Assembly (NCBI GenBank): GCA_013398055.1
Contig: VZRS01009544.1
Location: forward strand, 62,001 to 126,000
DNA: 64,000 nucleotides
Direction of reading: 5' to 3'
Source of the DNA: Ifrita kowaldi
Lineage: Eukaryota; Chordata; Aves; Passeriformes; Cinclosomatidae
The notes below the pieces were generated by a model that worked only from the letters and a program-made list of their open reading frames with translations, ran no database searches and had not been told where the DNA came from. The translations under genes and the position numbers were made by a program. Each line of letters starts with the position of its first letter. Position 1 is the stretch's first letter. Below are positions 34,595 to 45,443 of this stretch, one piece after another.

Positions 34595-37500
34595 CTTTTC
34601 TCTCACTCTCCCATGTTTAAGCAGGTATATTAGGTTGAATATCTGCTGCTTTCCTCAACGATAATATTCTTTCTTTTGTTATGGGCAAAATGAAATTCAT
34701 AGCCTATATGAAAAGCTATGAATTTATTACAAGTTCAACTAATTCTACAGTCATATAATCAAAATTCTTAACTAATATGAAAAGCTTTTTAATAAAGTAG
34801 TTTAAATTGCTGCCAAAATCCCAAAATTTACCCTTTTCTTAGGATGTTATATTCAACCTGCCAGGGTGCCTCTGGGTCCTAAGCTTGACAAAGTCTTGAA
34901 AAAAAGAAAAAAAAAGGTGAAAAGGTCTGGTGCTTACGTAAGTTGTCAGCATCTCAGAATCTTCACCAGAAGGAGCATGATTCATATGAAGGTTTCTTTC
35001 TTCTCAGGAGGTGCATGATGTCCATAGTGATCCTTTTTTCCTCCTTTCTCTTGGGGTTCACTTCTGTTTATTTTCTTGTTTTTAAGAAAGTCTGCTCACA
35101 TGTTCTTTCTTTTTATTGGAACCCAGTTAAACAGTGCTTGTGTTCTCATTATTTCTACCATCTCTACCTCTTTTCTTTTCCAGCTCCCAAGTTTGCACTC
35201 GTGCCGATTGATGGATAAGTCTGATTTGTTGCAACTAGTCTGAGAGATCTGCTACCATCTTGAGCCTGTGCTCTTCTGCCCTGCATTTTATGCTGGTCGC
35301 ATAGAATTCGTTTTATACAGAATAGCTACTTGTAATTAGTATAAACTGAATCTGAACTACAACAATCTTAGGTAATGGTTAACTGACTGCTAGACAGTTG
35401 CTGCCACAACTGAAACAAGATAACATAAGCTCAGCCCAAGAAAATCCTAGGTAAATCCAGAGACCTGTAGTGTTAGCTAGTGCAAAAGCAGGAGGAAGGA
35501 CACCAAGTTTTGACTTCTAGCAAAAAAAAAATCATTGTTTAAAAAGAATAAGATATTTTATTCAGCAATTGTCTGAAATTGTAAGCCAAAATTAATACTT
35601 CTACAGTAATAGCACAACCTAATGAAAGGCAGCCATAGAGAAAAATTAAATAAATGCTGCTTATCTGCATCATCATTTTACAGGAATATCTGCTTAGACT
35701 GTGTTTTTCCTGAGGAATAAAACTACGTGAGCAAAAGCCTCTTTGTGATAGAGTATATTAGAAGATGGAAAAAACCCCCAGTACTTTCCCCTTATAAAAC
35801 CAGAATTTAGCCATTCCGAGATGCCAGGAAAATGGCTCATGAAACCAGAAAACCTTGAAAAGGGTACTAGGGACTTGAATAGCTCCAGTGTGTTTGGTAT
35901 ACTGGCAGCAAAATGCTGTTTCCACTAGAACTTCTGCCACAGATCACTACACTTCTTAAGAAATATGGGCCACTTGAAGCCACATCAAAGCAGGTTTGAA
36001 TTCCAGTGGAGAACTTTAAGCGGAGAACAAATGAAACAACAATAAATTATTATTATCTTATGCAAAAGGACAGGAAGTTTGGGTGAAGGGGACCGCTTTC
36101 TTCTCTGTTGTAATGGCCACAAATCAATTTCCTGGCACTACTCAATGAAGAATCATAATTACACTCTCCAGAAGTGGCTGTCTTGGTCCGCAACCTATTA
36201 CCACACTCATTCCAAGTGAGATTTATATTCTTTACTGGCGACTCTTTCTACACCTCACAACAATGAGGCAGGAAGTTCTGGAAGTCCTGCAAGATACCAG
36301 ATCCACCTCTGCAATAGATCCGTATCTTCCTTTGATGACACAAAGTTACCCAGAAGTTACAAGTCGACTTAAAATAAAAATGCTGTGTTAAAGGAAATCA
36401 TCTCCACATCCTCAGAAATCCATTAAGGGAATCAATCTAAGTTTAGCTGCTGAAGCAGTGAACCTCAGTAAATCATCCTCACTGTTTGTTTCTCATTCCC
36501 TCCAGAGCTATTAGCGCAAAATGAAGATCTGATTTCAACGCCACTTTGGCTACACTAGCATTCTTGATCTGAAACCTATATGAAGTCTACAGAAAAACAA
36601 AGGCAATCGGAACACTGGGATTAGATTTTATGTTTATATTACTATACAGAAGGAGGTTTGGTTTCAACTTCAAGAAAACGGCTACCTTATTAAGGATGAT
36701 GTTTCCATACATCAGCTGAAATGGGTTTGAATGTCTGGGGTATTAAATCATCCATTTCCTAGCAGAAACCCACAGAAGACAGGCTGGAAAAATAATTTCT
36801 GACTGATATTTCTGTAGTGATACTGCCATGGGACTGCAAAAGCGGTAAGCAAAAGGGGTCAAATACCTCCACATTTCACTTGCTGCTGCTGCCTAGGAAA
36901 AAAGGCAAAAACTCCAAAGTGGGGGAGCAGAGGGGAAGCAGCAGCAGATGGAAGGAAGATGATGTTACCCCACTTATTTTGGGTCAGTTTGTATGGTCAT
37001 TTTTTTTATTTGGTTCAAAGACTCTGTAAGCAGGATACAGGCAACTTGAAAGTGAAAAGGAATTTTTAATTGATTATCACATGAAAAAAATATTTAGACT
37101 TTGAAGAACTGTTAGACTATGCATCCATGTGCTCAGCACCTCCATACAGCACACAGAAAGTTTGCTGGCTAGACAGGAGTGGAAAGTTGGCCCTTGTGGC
37201 TTCTGAGGAGAGGGTCTCAGTCCTGTAGAGTTGCCCTTGTCCTCCAGTCCTGTTGACACTGGTAACTTTAACAAGTTGACCCAAAACTCCCTAACCAACC
37301 ACAAGAAGAGCTTCTTGTTTTTTCCACTGGCATTGTATCTTTCCAAGTTGATATTTCTCCTCTAGTCGTTACCTGGGATCCTGGGCTGGCAAAGGGGAAA
37401 GTTTGCAGTAGGACTTACAGAGACAGTAAGGAGAGATGAAGGTGTAGGGACAGAATGTATATCTGGCCTCAAATATGTGCTGTCAGATCTATGTGGATTC

Positions 37501-39579
37501 AGTGAGAATTTGAGAACATCATGCTCAAAAGCAAATTAAAACCAAAAAAAAGTAAATAAAAAAGTTAATAAACTGGTTCTGCCAAGCATTAAGTGCTTCA
37601 TGTTACACTGAGAAATTAAGTAGTTTTCAACCAAGCTATACTCAATAGGATTTATTTTAGTTGTAGCATTTCAAAAGTACTACAAACTAACATATTTTGC
37701 ATATCGCCTTGATTAAAGATATAAATGAAAATGTTCATTGCAATAACCTCAGGTTAGCATACAAGCACTTGAACTACAACAATTTTAAAATGTTTGGTAC
37801 AGCAGGCAGGAAGTATTCTTGTTAATTTAATTAGAAAATTCTGAGTGCCCTGATTGTGACTTGGATGTTGCCTGTCAGAGAGCAAGCCTGATCATCCACA
37901 TATTGAGAATAGTTTGACTGATGTTTCTGTTCTTCTCAGGCTCAAGTAGATGGATGTTTGAGACAGTCATGTTCTTTCTTTTTTCTTTTTCTTTTCCTGT
38001 TCAAAATTATTTGCAAGACACACCTTAACATATTTTATTTTATTTGTAAGATGTTTATCTGTACATTTATGCTTCCAGGTTGTTGTAGGATGAGGATGCT
38101 TTAGATTTGGATAGCTTTAGGTAGGTGTTTGCTGTTATCTGAAGCTCTCTGCTATATGACACATTTCCTAAAAAACAGAAGGATTTTGAAGGATGGATAA
38201 TCTAGAGATTCATGCGAGGTTTTAATTTCTTATGAAAAGAAAGAAGTGAGAGGATTTTTTATGTTCTGTGAAACTCTTTCTCTTCCTAAGAGTCAAAATT
38301 AGTATTTAAATTTTTTATCTTTCACATACGAAAGAAATTATCCTTTATCACGAAGATGCATATCCTACACCAGAAAACACCTAGACTTGCTGATTGAAGG
38401 ACCACGACATCCATGAGGCTGTAGTCTTGCTAAGCAGAATTTACATTTAATTTTATGTTGCCAAATTCCATGAAGCCCATGCACCTGAAGGGAAATTCAG
38501 TCCATTTTTCAGAGCCATAAGTAGCTTTTTCTGCGTCTTATTTAATTGTGCAGTACCTTAAACCCCTTTGAAATCAATAGCTTCCATTTTGGCATACTGC
38601 TGTTCTCACTAGTGTCTATCTTTCTCTATCATTTCATTTACCAAAAAAGGAGAGAGTATCACTTCCCTCCAGTTCTCCCCAATGGCATTTTGAAATAGGA
38701 AAAGAATAAGTAGTTCATAAGAAAATTGTTCTCATTCCGGTACAATCATCCGTACATTGCCCAAAAATACTGTGGTCATTGCAATGACTTTAATTAGAGA
38801 AAGATGCTCTCTAAAAATACCTTTGAACAGTACTTCATTCTTTATTTGCTGAACAAAACAAAATTGTTTCTAACTGAGTCCCAGACTCAAAGAATTGAGT
38901 CCGTATTATTTCTGTTTATAAATATTTAGTCATAATGATTTTCAGCCAGTAAACCTCCTGACGTTAAGGGGCAGAAACTTGTACACATTAGTCTGCTCCA
39001 GATACCACTGCTCTCTATTAGCTCAACAGCTTCTGACTACTGAATACACAATTTTATTGCAAAATTTGAAGTGCTTTGTATTGAAAAATGAATAAAGGAT
39101 CACGGATATGTAATTTTTCTGATTATGTTGAAAATCTGTGTCAGAATTAATATCTCAGTAGCTTTCCCTCTCTTTGCATATTGTAAAATAAAACCATGTT
39201 TCTTAATATTCTTTAAAATTACAGAAATGTTGATGGCATGGTTGTAAAATTCAACCTTACACTACTTTCCAGATAAATCCAAGATTTTCGATCAGTGATA
39301 ATTCAGAGATATCAAAAATTTATAATTGTGTGGTAACATTTCCAGAAAGTTTATGAACGCATTGTGTTTTCTACACTGTTTCTATCTCAGCATTGCACAA
39401 TAGTTTGCTTCACTCCTGAAAGGATTATGTTGCTTGCTTTTGGTCTTGCTTGCAGTGAGCTTTATTATTCTCTCTAGGGTAGCACTAAAAAAGGTTTGGT
39501 CCTGGTAAGTTGAAAAAGCTGCTAAAACTCACAACCAATTCCCATATCACCTGCTAAAAATGCACTTCCCATCTGCCCT
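34595..39579. other. long unique stretch, no supported gene
   Basis: No repeat or RNA gene is recognised. About 36060-36260 (TAATGGCCACAAATCAATTT, then AATGAAGAATCATAATTACA, and TTGGTCCGCAACC) reads like conserved noncoding DNA, with A/T homeobox-like words, but I cannot measure conservation. Frames at 34943-35218 and 37077-37346 have no motif. Confidence 0.35.
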
Positions 39580-39606
39580 GCTTCCTGCTGCTGCTGTTTC
39601 CTCTCT
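39580..39606 (+). repeat. 27-bp direct repeat, copy 1
   Basis: GCTTCCTGCTGCTGCTGTTT followed by CCTCTCT recurs exactly at 39733-39759. This copy lies immediately before the LTR start. The second lies inside the LTR, just after an ambiguous base. Probably a local duplication or an assembly artefact. Confidence 0.85.
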
Positions 39607-40005
39607 GTTGTGGGTTGACCTTGAGTTGATGGACAGTTTTTTAGACTAATGACGCTTCTCGCAATTTACCTATTTAAACCACGTGGAAGAGGCGGGACTC
39701 TCTCTTTCGTTCCGGCCGGCCTGCGGAAAGGNGCTTCCTGCTGCTGCTGTTTCCTCTCTCGTTGGACAAGACAGGTATTCTTAGCTGAGAAAGCAGTGCT
39801 GTTTGAGAAGTTCACGACGTTGAAGGATGGGAAGAGGAGATTCCTCCCTGCCAGCTTCTCACCACAACCCTTACCACTTGTTTTCAATGTCACTGTTATC
39901 ACCCACATTTAGTAATAACTGGTACCCAGATAAGAGTGTGTCTGGCTTTCTATAGCTGATTTGCCTAACAAATAAAAGCACACACAATACTTGTAGGGAT
40001 CTTTT
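39606..40005 (+). mobile_element. endogenous retrovirus LTR, plus strand, end uncertain
   Basis: It begins TGTTGTGGGTTGACC, a start shared with common avian ERVL-type LTRs. It has a TATA-like TATTTAAA at 39671-39678 beside an E-box (CACGTG), then a CpG-richer stretch (TTCCGGCCGGCCTGCGG), an ambiguous base at 39732, and a polyadenylation signal AATAAA at 39971-39976. The right border is uncertain. It may end near 39986, or continue past the second LTR at CGACTGTGAGCCG (40319-40331). I find no target duplication. No internal viral genes are present, so this is a solo or fragmentary LTR. Confidence 0.6.
39733..39759 (+). repeat. 27-bp direct repeat, copy 2
   Basis: An exact second copy of the segment at 39580-39606, starting one base after the N at 39732. 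Both copies are followed by GTTG within one base. Confidence 0.85.
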
Positions 40006-40311
40006 TGTCGCACTTGGACACGAAAGAACCACGCAGACACCTTGTCAGGAGAGAAGCAAGGAAGCAAGCGAGGGGCAGAGACCCCGTGCTTTATTATATA
40101 TGTTCTTAGAAATCACCGTGGATTGGAGGGAGAAATTACCACCCCTCAATCACACTGGCCAAAGGGAAAATCCATCAAACGTCTCCGCCTAGGAGAATGG
40201 AATGAAAACAATAAGGGACAGTTAACAAAACATGGCTATGTTTACAGAAAGTGCGTGAGAAACTGTTACAGCAAATGAAAACATCGAAGAACTGCAAAAC
40301 TCAGGGCGACA
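40006..40311 (-). mobile_element. 306-bp solo LTR with perfect 6-bp target duplication
   Basis: The element has matching inverted ends, TGTCGC at 40006-40011 and GCGACA at 40306-40311. It is flanked on both sides by TCTTTT (40000-40005 and 40312-40317), an exact 6-bp target-site duplication. The polyadenylation signal AATAAA is on the minus strand (40095-40090), with a TATATAA-like box just upstream, so the LTR points leftward. The short length and 6-bp duplication fit class II (alpha/beta-like) avian retroviruses. No gag, pol or env remains, so it formed by LTR-LTR recombination. Intact ends and duplication suggest a fairly recent insertion. Confidence 0.85.
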
Positions 40312-40657
40312 TCTTTTTCGACTGTGAGCCGTTTGCATTACTGTACTCATTCCATACAGTAAACCTCAAATAATATTGATTAATTTTAATTATAGAAATC
40401 TGAAAAACACTATTAAATCTCAATTAAGGGGGACCGCAAATAGACAAGTGTTCTTTCACAAGGATGGTAGGTAATGTGGCTCCTACCCAGAGGCTGTGTC
40501 CAAGGCAGGGAGTACTACCAGGGAACAGTCTGGGGCTTAGAATGCCTGTATTCAAATTTCTGTGGCCAATACATTTCAGGATGTTTACTTTTATTGTAAA
40601 TGTGATATTACTTATCTTTTCTACATCCATTGCAACCCTTAGATAACCAATATAGAA

Positions 40658-40915
40658 CATAGAATCATAGAATGGCTAGGTTTGGAAGGAATCTTAAAGA
40701 TCACCTCATTCCAACACCCCTGCCATGGACAGGGTCACCTTCCACTAGATCAGGTAGCTCCAGGCCCCATCCAAACTGGCCTTAAACACTTTCAGGAATG
40801 GGGCATCCACAACTTCGCTGGGCCAACTGTTCCAGTGTCTCACCACCCTCACAGTAATGAATCTCTTTCTAATATATAATCTCAACCTATTCTTCTCCAG
40901 TTTGAAGCCATTTTT
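40658..40915 (-). mobile_element. CR1 LINE 3' tail, minus strand
   Basis: CATAGAATCATAGAATGGCT, then TTGGAAGGAATCTTAAAGATC and ACAGGGTCACCTTCCACTAG are the reverse complement of a CR1 end. They continue through AATGGGGCATCCACAACTTC and TGTTCCAGTGTCTCACCACC to AACCTATTCTTCTCCAG. About 260 bp, moderately diverged. Frames of 65-68 codons on both strands here are by-products. Confidence 0.92.
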
Positions 40916-42677
40916 ATTGTGTGTAATAAGTGTAAAGGTGCTTAGAATCACTTAAGTAGAATTCATTATATGCTATTATATTCTGCTAGTACTACGTAGT
41001 CAGGTTTTATTGCTACAATAATTTCTTCATCTCTGATTCCAAGTATGGTAGCTGAAAATGGCATATTTCTCATATAAATCATTTCAGTCACTCATGAAGT
41101 CTCTTGAATCTGTGTATTTAAATAGTTCAAATAGGGAAAACAGTAATGTTTTGACATTTTGGTTTTTCGTACATGCTTTGGTATTAACTAGTAGCAGAAA
41201 GCTTCCTGTGTTAGGCAATATAACACAGAATTTTTTTCCATAAGCAGAATGTCATGTATTATCAAACTGAGTCCTCTCTGTTTCTAATAGTTTTCCCATG
41301 TTTTTATTTAAAGGGCCTTACCGAATCACGGCTCAAATATTTTGATCCCAATTTATTTTGGACCTTTTATTAATTTTGGGTGAGCTGTCAACTTGTGTAA
41401 TTGTTATTTATTACTATGCTGCTCCATTGGTATGTATGTGGAAGAGAATATTAATTTTTTTAATTGTTTAGATGACATTTAGTAGAATATTCATCACAAT
41501 TTATTTAATAGAGACTAGAGATCTTATGATATTTTGCTAATGAAAACATGGAATAAATCTCTCAGAAGCAAAACTTTGACATGTATTTTTATTCTTCGTT
41601 TATATTCTGTAATTTAACATTCAGATGTTTTCTTCACATGTTATGGAATAGTTGCATTAAAATCCATATTGAAGTTACATTTTACACAAATACATCTTAA
41701 GACACAACATTTAAACTCTGTACACTTCAGGAAGAGTTTACTTGTTCTCCATGTAAACAGTATTATACAACAGGCACAGGACTTATGTCCCAGACTTTGA
41801 TGTTTTATAATGGAGACATTTTTTTCAAAATGCTATGGGATCTGTGTGTTTCCCAGTAAATCCTTAGAAATCTTTTACTCAAAACAGAAGTTTAAAATTT
41901 TTTATACAATTAAGAGTTCTTCTGTATTAAAGTTTCTAATCACATTTAGTCCTTGTTGACCACTACAGTATCGCTCCAATTCCGTAACATATTTGGAAGG
42001 GTTATCTCTTAGTTTGGAAACAGTGTGGGCACATGTTTTGGAGACTGCTCCCTTGACAGCTTATATATACATTTTGCACATAGTTTTAGTAGAGCCTTGC
42101 ATAAAAATGGAGAAAACCATTTTTATCATCAGAAAATACACAAACAATTGCACATCTGTGTCAAAATTTGTAGGGATCCTTGAAGAGCTGCTTGAATGAT
42201 TTTTCAAACTTAATTAAATTAAAATAAATTAGAAATAGGAGAGAAACTAAAAGACAAGAAGTTTGACAGATGTTTAGACAGAGCAACATAGATCCTGCAA
42301 TTCTCTGTCCTACTTTAAGGAATGAAATGTCCCAGCTGTATCCTATCTTGTGAATTGTCTTCAAAGGTCACCACTCTTTTTCAGTTTATTTGAAATCTTT
42401 TTTACTAGTGTGCCTTTTCCCATTGTTTCAGATACAAGTATTCAGTTTGTCAGGAAAAACATGAGTTAGTACCAGACAGAATATTCTTGAGGGCTAATCT
42501 CTTTCCCAGCTTCTTTAGGCAATAAGAGAGTAAAGAGGAGACAAAAGGACAGACAGGCAGATTCTCCTTTGGAGAACGACTCAAAAGAGGAGTTTAATTT
42601 AGATCTGTATTTAAAAATAGCTGTTGTGAATAAGCCTTCTTTATCCACCCCCACTAATTCTGAGATAGTATTGACAA
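40916..42677. other. unique AT-rich stretch
   Basis: No gene, RNA or repeat family is recognised. Confidence 0.35.
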
Positions 42678-42743
42678 AATTTAAGGTCCCTTTAGATGAA
42701 CTTTAAAGACCCCTTCCAACCCAAACCATTCAATGGTTCTATC
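42678..42743 (+). mobile_element. short CR1 3' tip
   Basis: GATGAACTTTAAAGACCCC, then TTCCAACCCAAACCATTCAA and TGGTTCTATC is the terminal ~60 bp of CR1. A very short 5'-truncated copy. Confidence 0.75.
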
Positions 42744-42935
42744 AAAAAATTAAAACATCCAGTCTCAAAGAGAGGAACCAAATACTAGCCCAAAAGAGGC
42801 ATGTTGAACTATGTACTTAATGGTAATGTAAGCATGGATATAGGGAACAAACATGTACAATGAAATAATTTCTCATAAAATGAGAACTTAATTTTTACTG
42901 TCATTCCCCCTTTAAACAAACCAGGCCTGATCATC

Positions 42936-42959
42936 CTTTGCAGGATTCATCCTGCAAAG
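42936..42959. repeat. 11-bp inverted repeat with 2-nt spacer
   Basis: CTTTGCAGGAT, TC, ATCCTGCAAAG form a perfect hairpin or cruciform. Just after it, AAGCTCTGAAAC occurs twice (42957-42968 and about 42977-42988). No known element is recognised. Confidence 0.7.
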
Positions 42960-45421
42960 CTCTGAAACATTTGCAAGCTCTGAAACTTCAGTCAGACAGG
43001 TATGCTGTATTAGCCAAAGATACATAAGTTTTCTGTAAACCCCATAGATTCATGGAGCTAAATCCCTACCTCACTCTTTGTTCGGTTTACAGCAGTATGT
43101 CTGCTTACTGCTATGTGACATAGATTGTTTTAATAGTGACAATAATTAATCCAATATGTTTAGAAAAGTATTGAATTTCCCAATTAACATGAAAAACTAA
43201 GAAATATTTTTTCAACAGTTAAGGTTTTACAAAGAGATAAATTTATGAAAATCAACAAATAAATCCACAAAAAGAAAGAACTGTGGATTAGACAACAGTT
43301 TGTAGTTCAATAATCACGGTGAGTTTTTTTATTAAAGTATACTTAGCTTGTGAGAGGATTACATGTCTTCATCTTCCTTTCTTTTAATTTCCCACGAGCA
43401 TGAAACATGGTTAACTTTCCCATTGGGAGTCACATTTCATTGTAAAAGTGCTAACTGGTGATTGTAGGGTAAAAATAAGTCTTCAATCATTTACCTTTAC
43501 TTCTCACTGACTTTCATCTACTTTCTTCGACATTTATACAACTCAGACTTGTACTTCATGAAGTCACTTCTCCATACCAGTAACCTAGTTAGTAGAAGCA
43601 TAACTGGGCAGATAATGCTTGTTAGATACCAAAGTTGACATTCCTCCATTCCTTTTTGTTGATTTTTGAGGATATATATTTGACCCTTCCTGATGTCTTT
43701 AGGATGAGTCCTGTTCAAGCTTGCGACATTCCCCATTTTTTTACTGGGAGAACTAAGCACCCATAACGAAGCACCTTTGCTCAGCAATTGGACTGATGGA
43801 TCCTCCTGAAATAAGAAAAAATACTATTTGTAGTGGATTTCTCTTAATTGTCTACTTCAGGTTTCCTGTGTTTCCCTCTGATACACTCAGCACCACTCAC
43901 TGCCCTGGGGTTGGGACATAAGGGTGCAATGGATATTTATTTTAACCTGATACTCTTGTTGCAGAGAAAATGCATCCCACATCTGTCATGGCTCAGATCC
44001 GGAGGCACTGGGGTGAGGTTATAACTTTGTTAAAGAGGTTGTCACAAAGAGGTGTTTCAGGAGAGAAATTAGCTTAGGTGTTTGCTGGAAGCCATGATAG
44101 GCAGTAATCAGCTAGCAGAAGGGAATATAGAGTTGTAAGTAGGAACTAAGTCTTGCAACAGGGAGGTGCTGTCGCAGTCAATAGAGCTTTATAGAGTTCT
44201 TGCAAAACACAACAGGGACAAAGCACCAGGGCACAGATGAAAGACAAAAAAGAAAAAAGGTGCAGTACTTAAGAAAACAGTTGGTCAAACCCAGGGTAGA
44301 CAGATATGCCATCAGGGAATAAAATATTAAAAATAATCTCAGTATATTTTCCTCTTTTTCATGAAAAATTCATAATATATTTTTAAAAGCTATTTTACAC
44401 AATGTTTCAAAGAGAGGCTGTGCTCAGGTCAGCCCTATTTCTCTTGCATGCAATCGTTTGATAATCATCTGCTACAAATGCTTCACAGCATATGGTATTC
44501 CCAAAAATGTTGTTTCAGATCCAATAAAGAAAGCCACTTGCTGTTCTCGAAATGCCATTCCAGACAAAGCAACTCCAACTCAGCAGTTCATAAGGCATCA
44601 AAGACTGATTATTTGCAAAAAATCACTAGGAGTTAGTATTTATTTCTTTGCCTGAAATCCTTGTGAAAGTTGGACCAGTATTATCCCAGTTTGCAGAAGG
44701 ACTGCACTGAGATGATTTTGAGGGCTATGCATCTTCCCTTACTAGGAATGTCAATGGATCCCAGGACAAGTACTGGGACTAGTCACTTTTATGCTTTAAT
44801 TCCTGTTCTGATACCTCTGGGATTCTTCAGTAATCAAATACTTTTTTGACTGGAGGGACACTGGGTATCTATTCTAATTTTGTGTTTCAAACGTGAGACG
44901 TTTGTCCATTTTACGATGTGCAGAAGATTGCACAGATTCCTGCTGTATTTAGAGAAAGGACTATAACATCTGTTCGTGTTGTGAAGTCCAACAACTGAAG
45001 TGACTACCAAATGATGAGCTAAGCTCTACAGTTTCCACAAGTCATTCGTTTCCAGTAAGCATCCTCATCTTTGTGGCACTTATTTTTTCAGGAAAGGGGA
45101 TCTTCTCACTGGCTTTCTTCAGAAATCTAGGTTTTGACAATGTGAGAGGCAGTTTGAAAGCTTAAACAGATTTTTCCTTGTTTATCTTATGTTTAAGTAA
45201 ACTTGGATTTAAAACCACAACCCAGTCAGATCGTTACTCTCCAGTGAGTTATATTCCCATGGAAGCAGCTATTTTTACGTGAGTCAGAAACACAAACTAC
45301 TGTTTTGTTTCATGCATGCTATTTTTCAATCAATGTTTCACATCAGAAAATTCTGCCAACTTGACAAGAGGAAGGAAGGTGTGGGATATTCAGAAGACAA
45401 CTAGAGCATCCAGATGCCAAG
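42960..45421. other. unique AT-rich stretch
   Basis: No gene or transposon is recognised. A 7-bp inverted repeat CAAACGT/ACGTTTG lies at 44888-44904. The frame at 43518-43787 (minus) has no motif. Confidence 0.35.
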
Positions 45422-45443
45422 TTTCCATTGATTTTAATGGAAA
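45422..45443. repeat. worn palindrome of the same type as 22745-22766
   Basis: TTTCCATT and AATGGAAA flank GATTTT. Aligned base by base to the 22-bp palindrome at 22745, 15 of 22 positions agree, and all but one of the differences are transitions, the pattern of old CpG-driven decay. It is followed by TTGGCACC, also typical of the dispersed amniote palindrome family. Confidence 0.45.
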
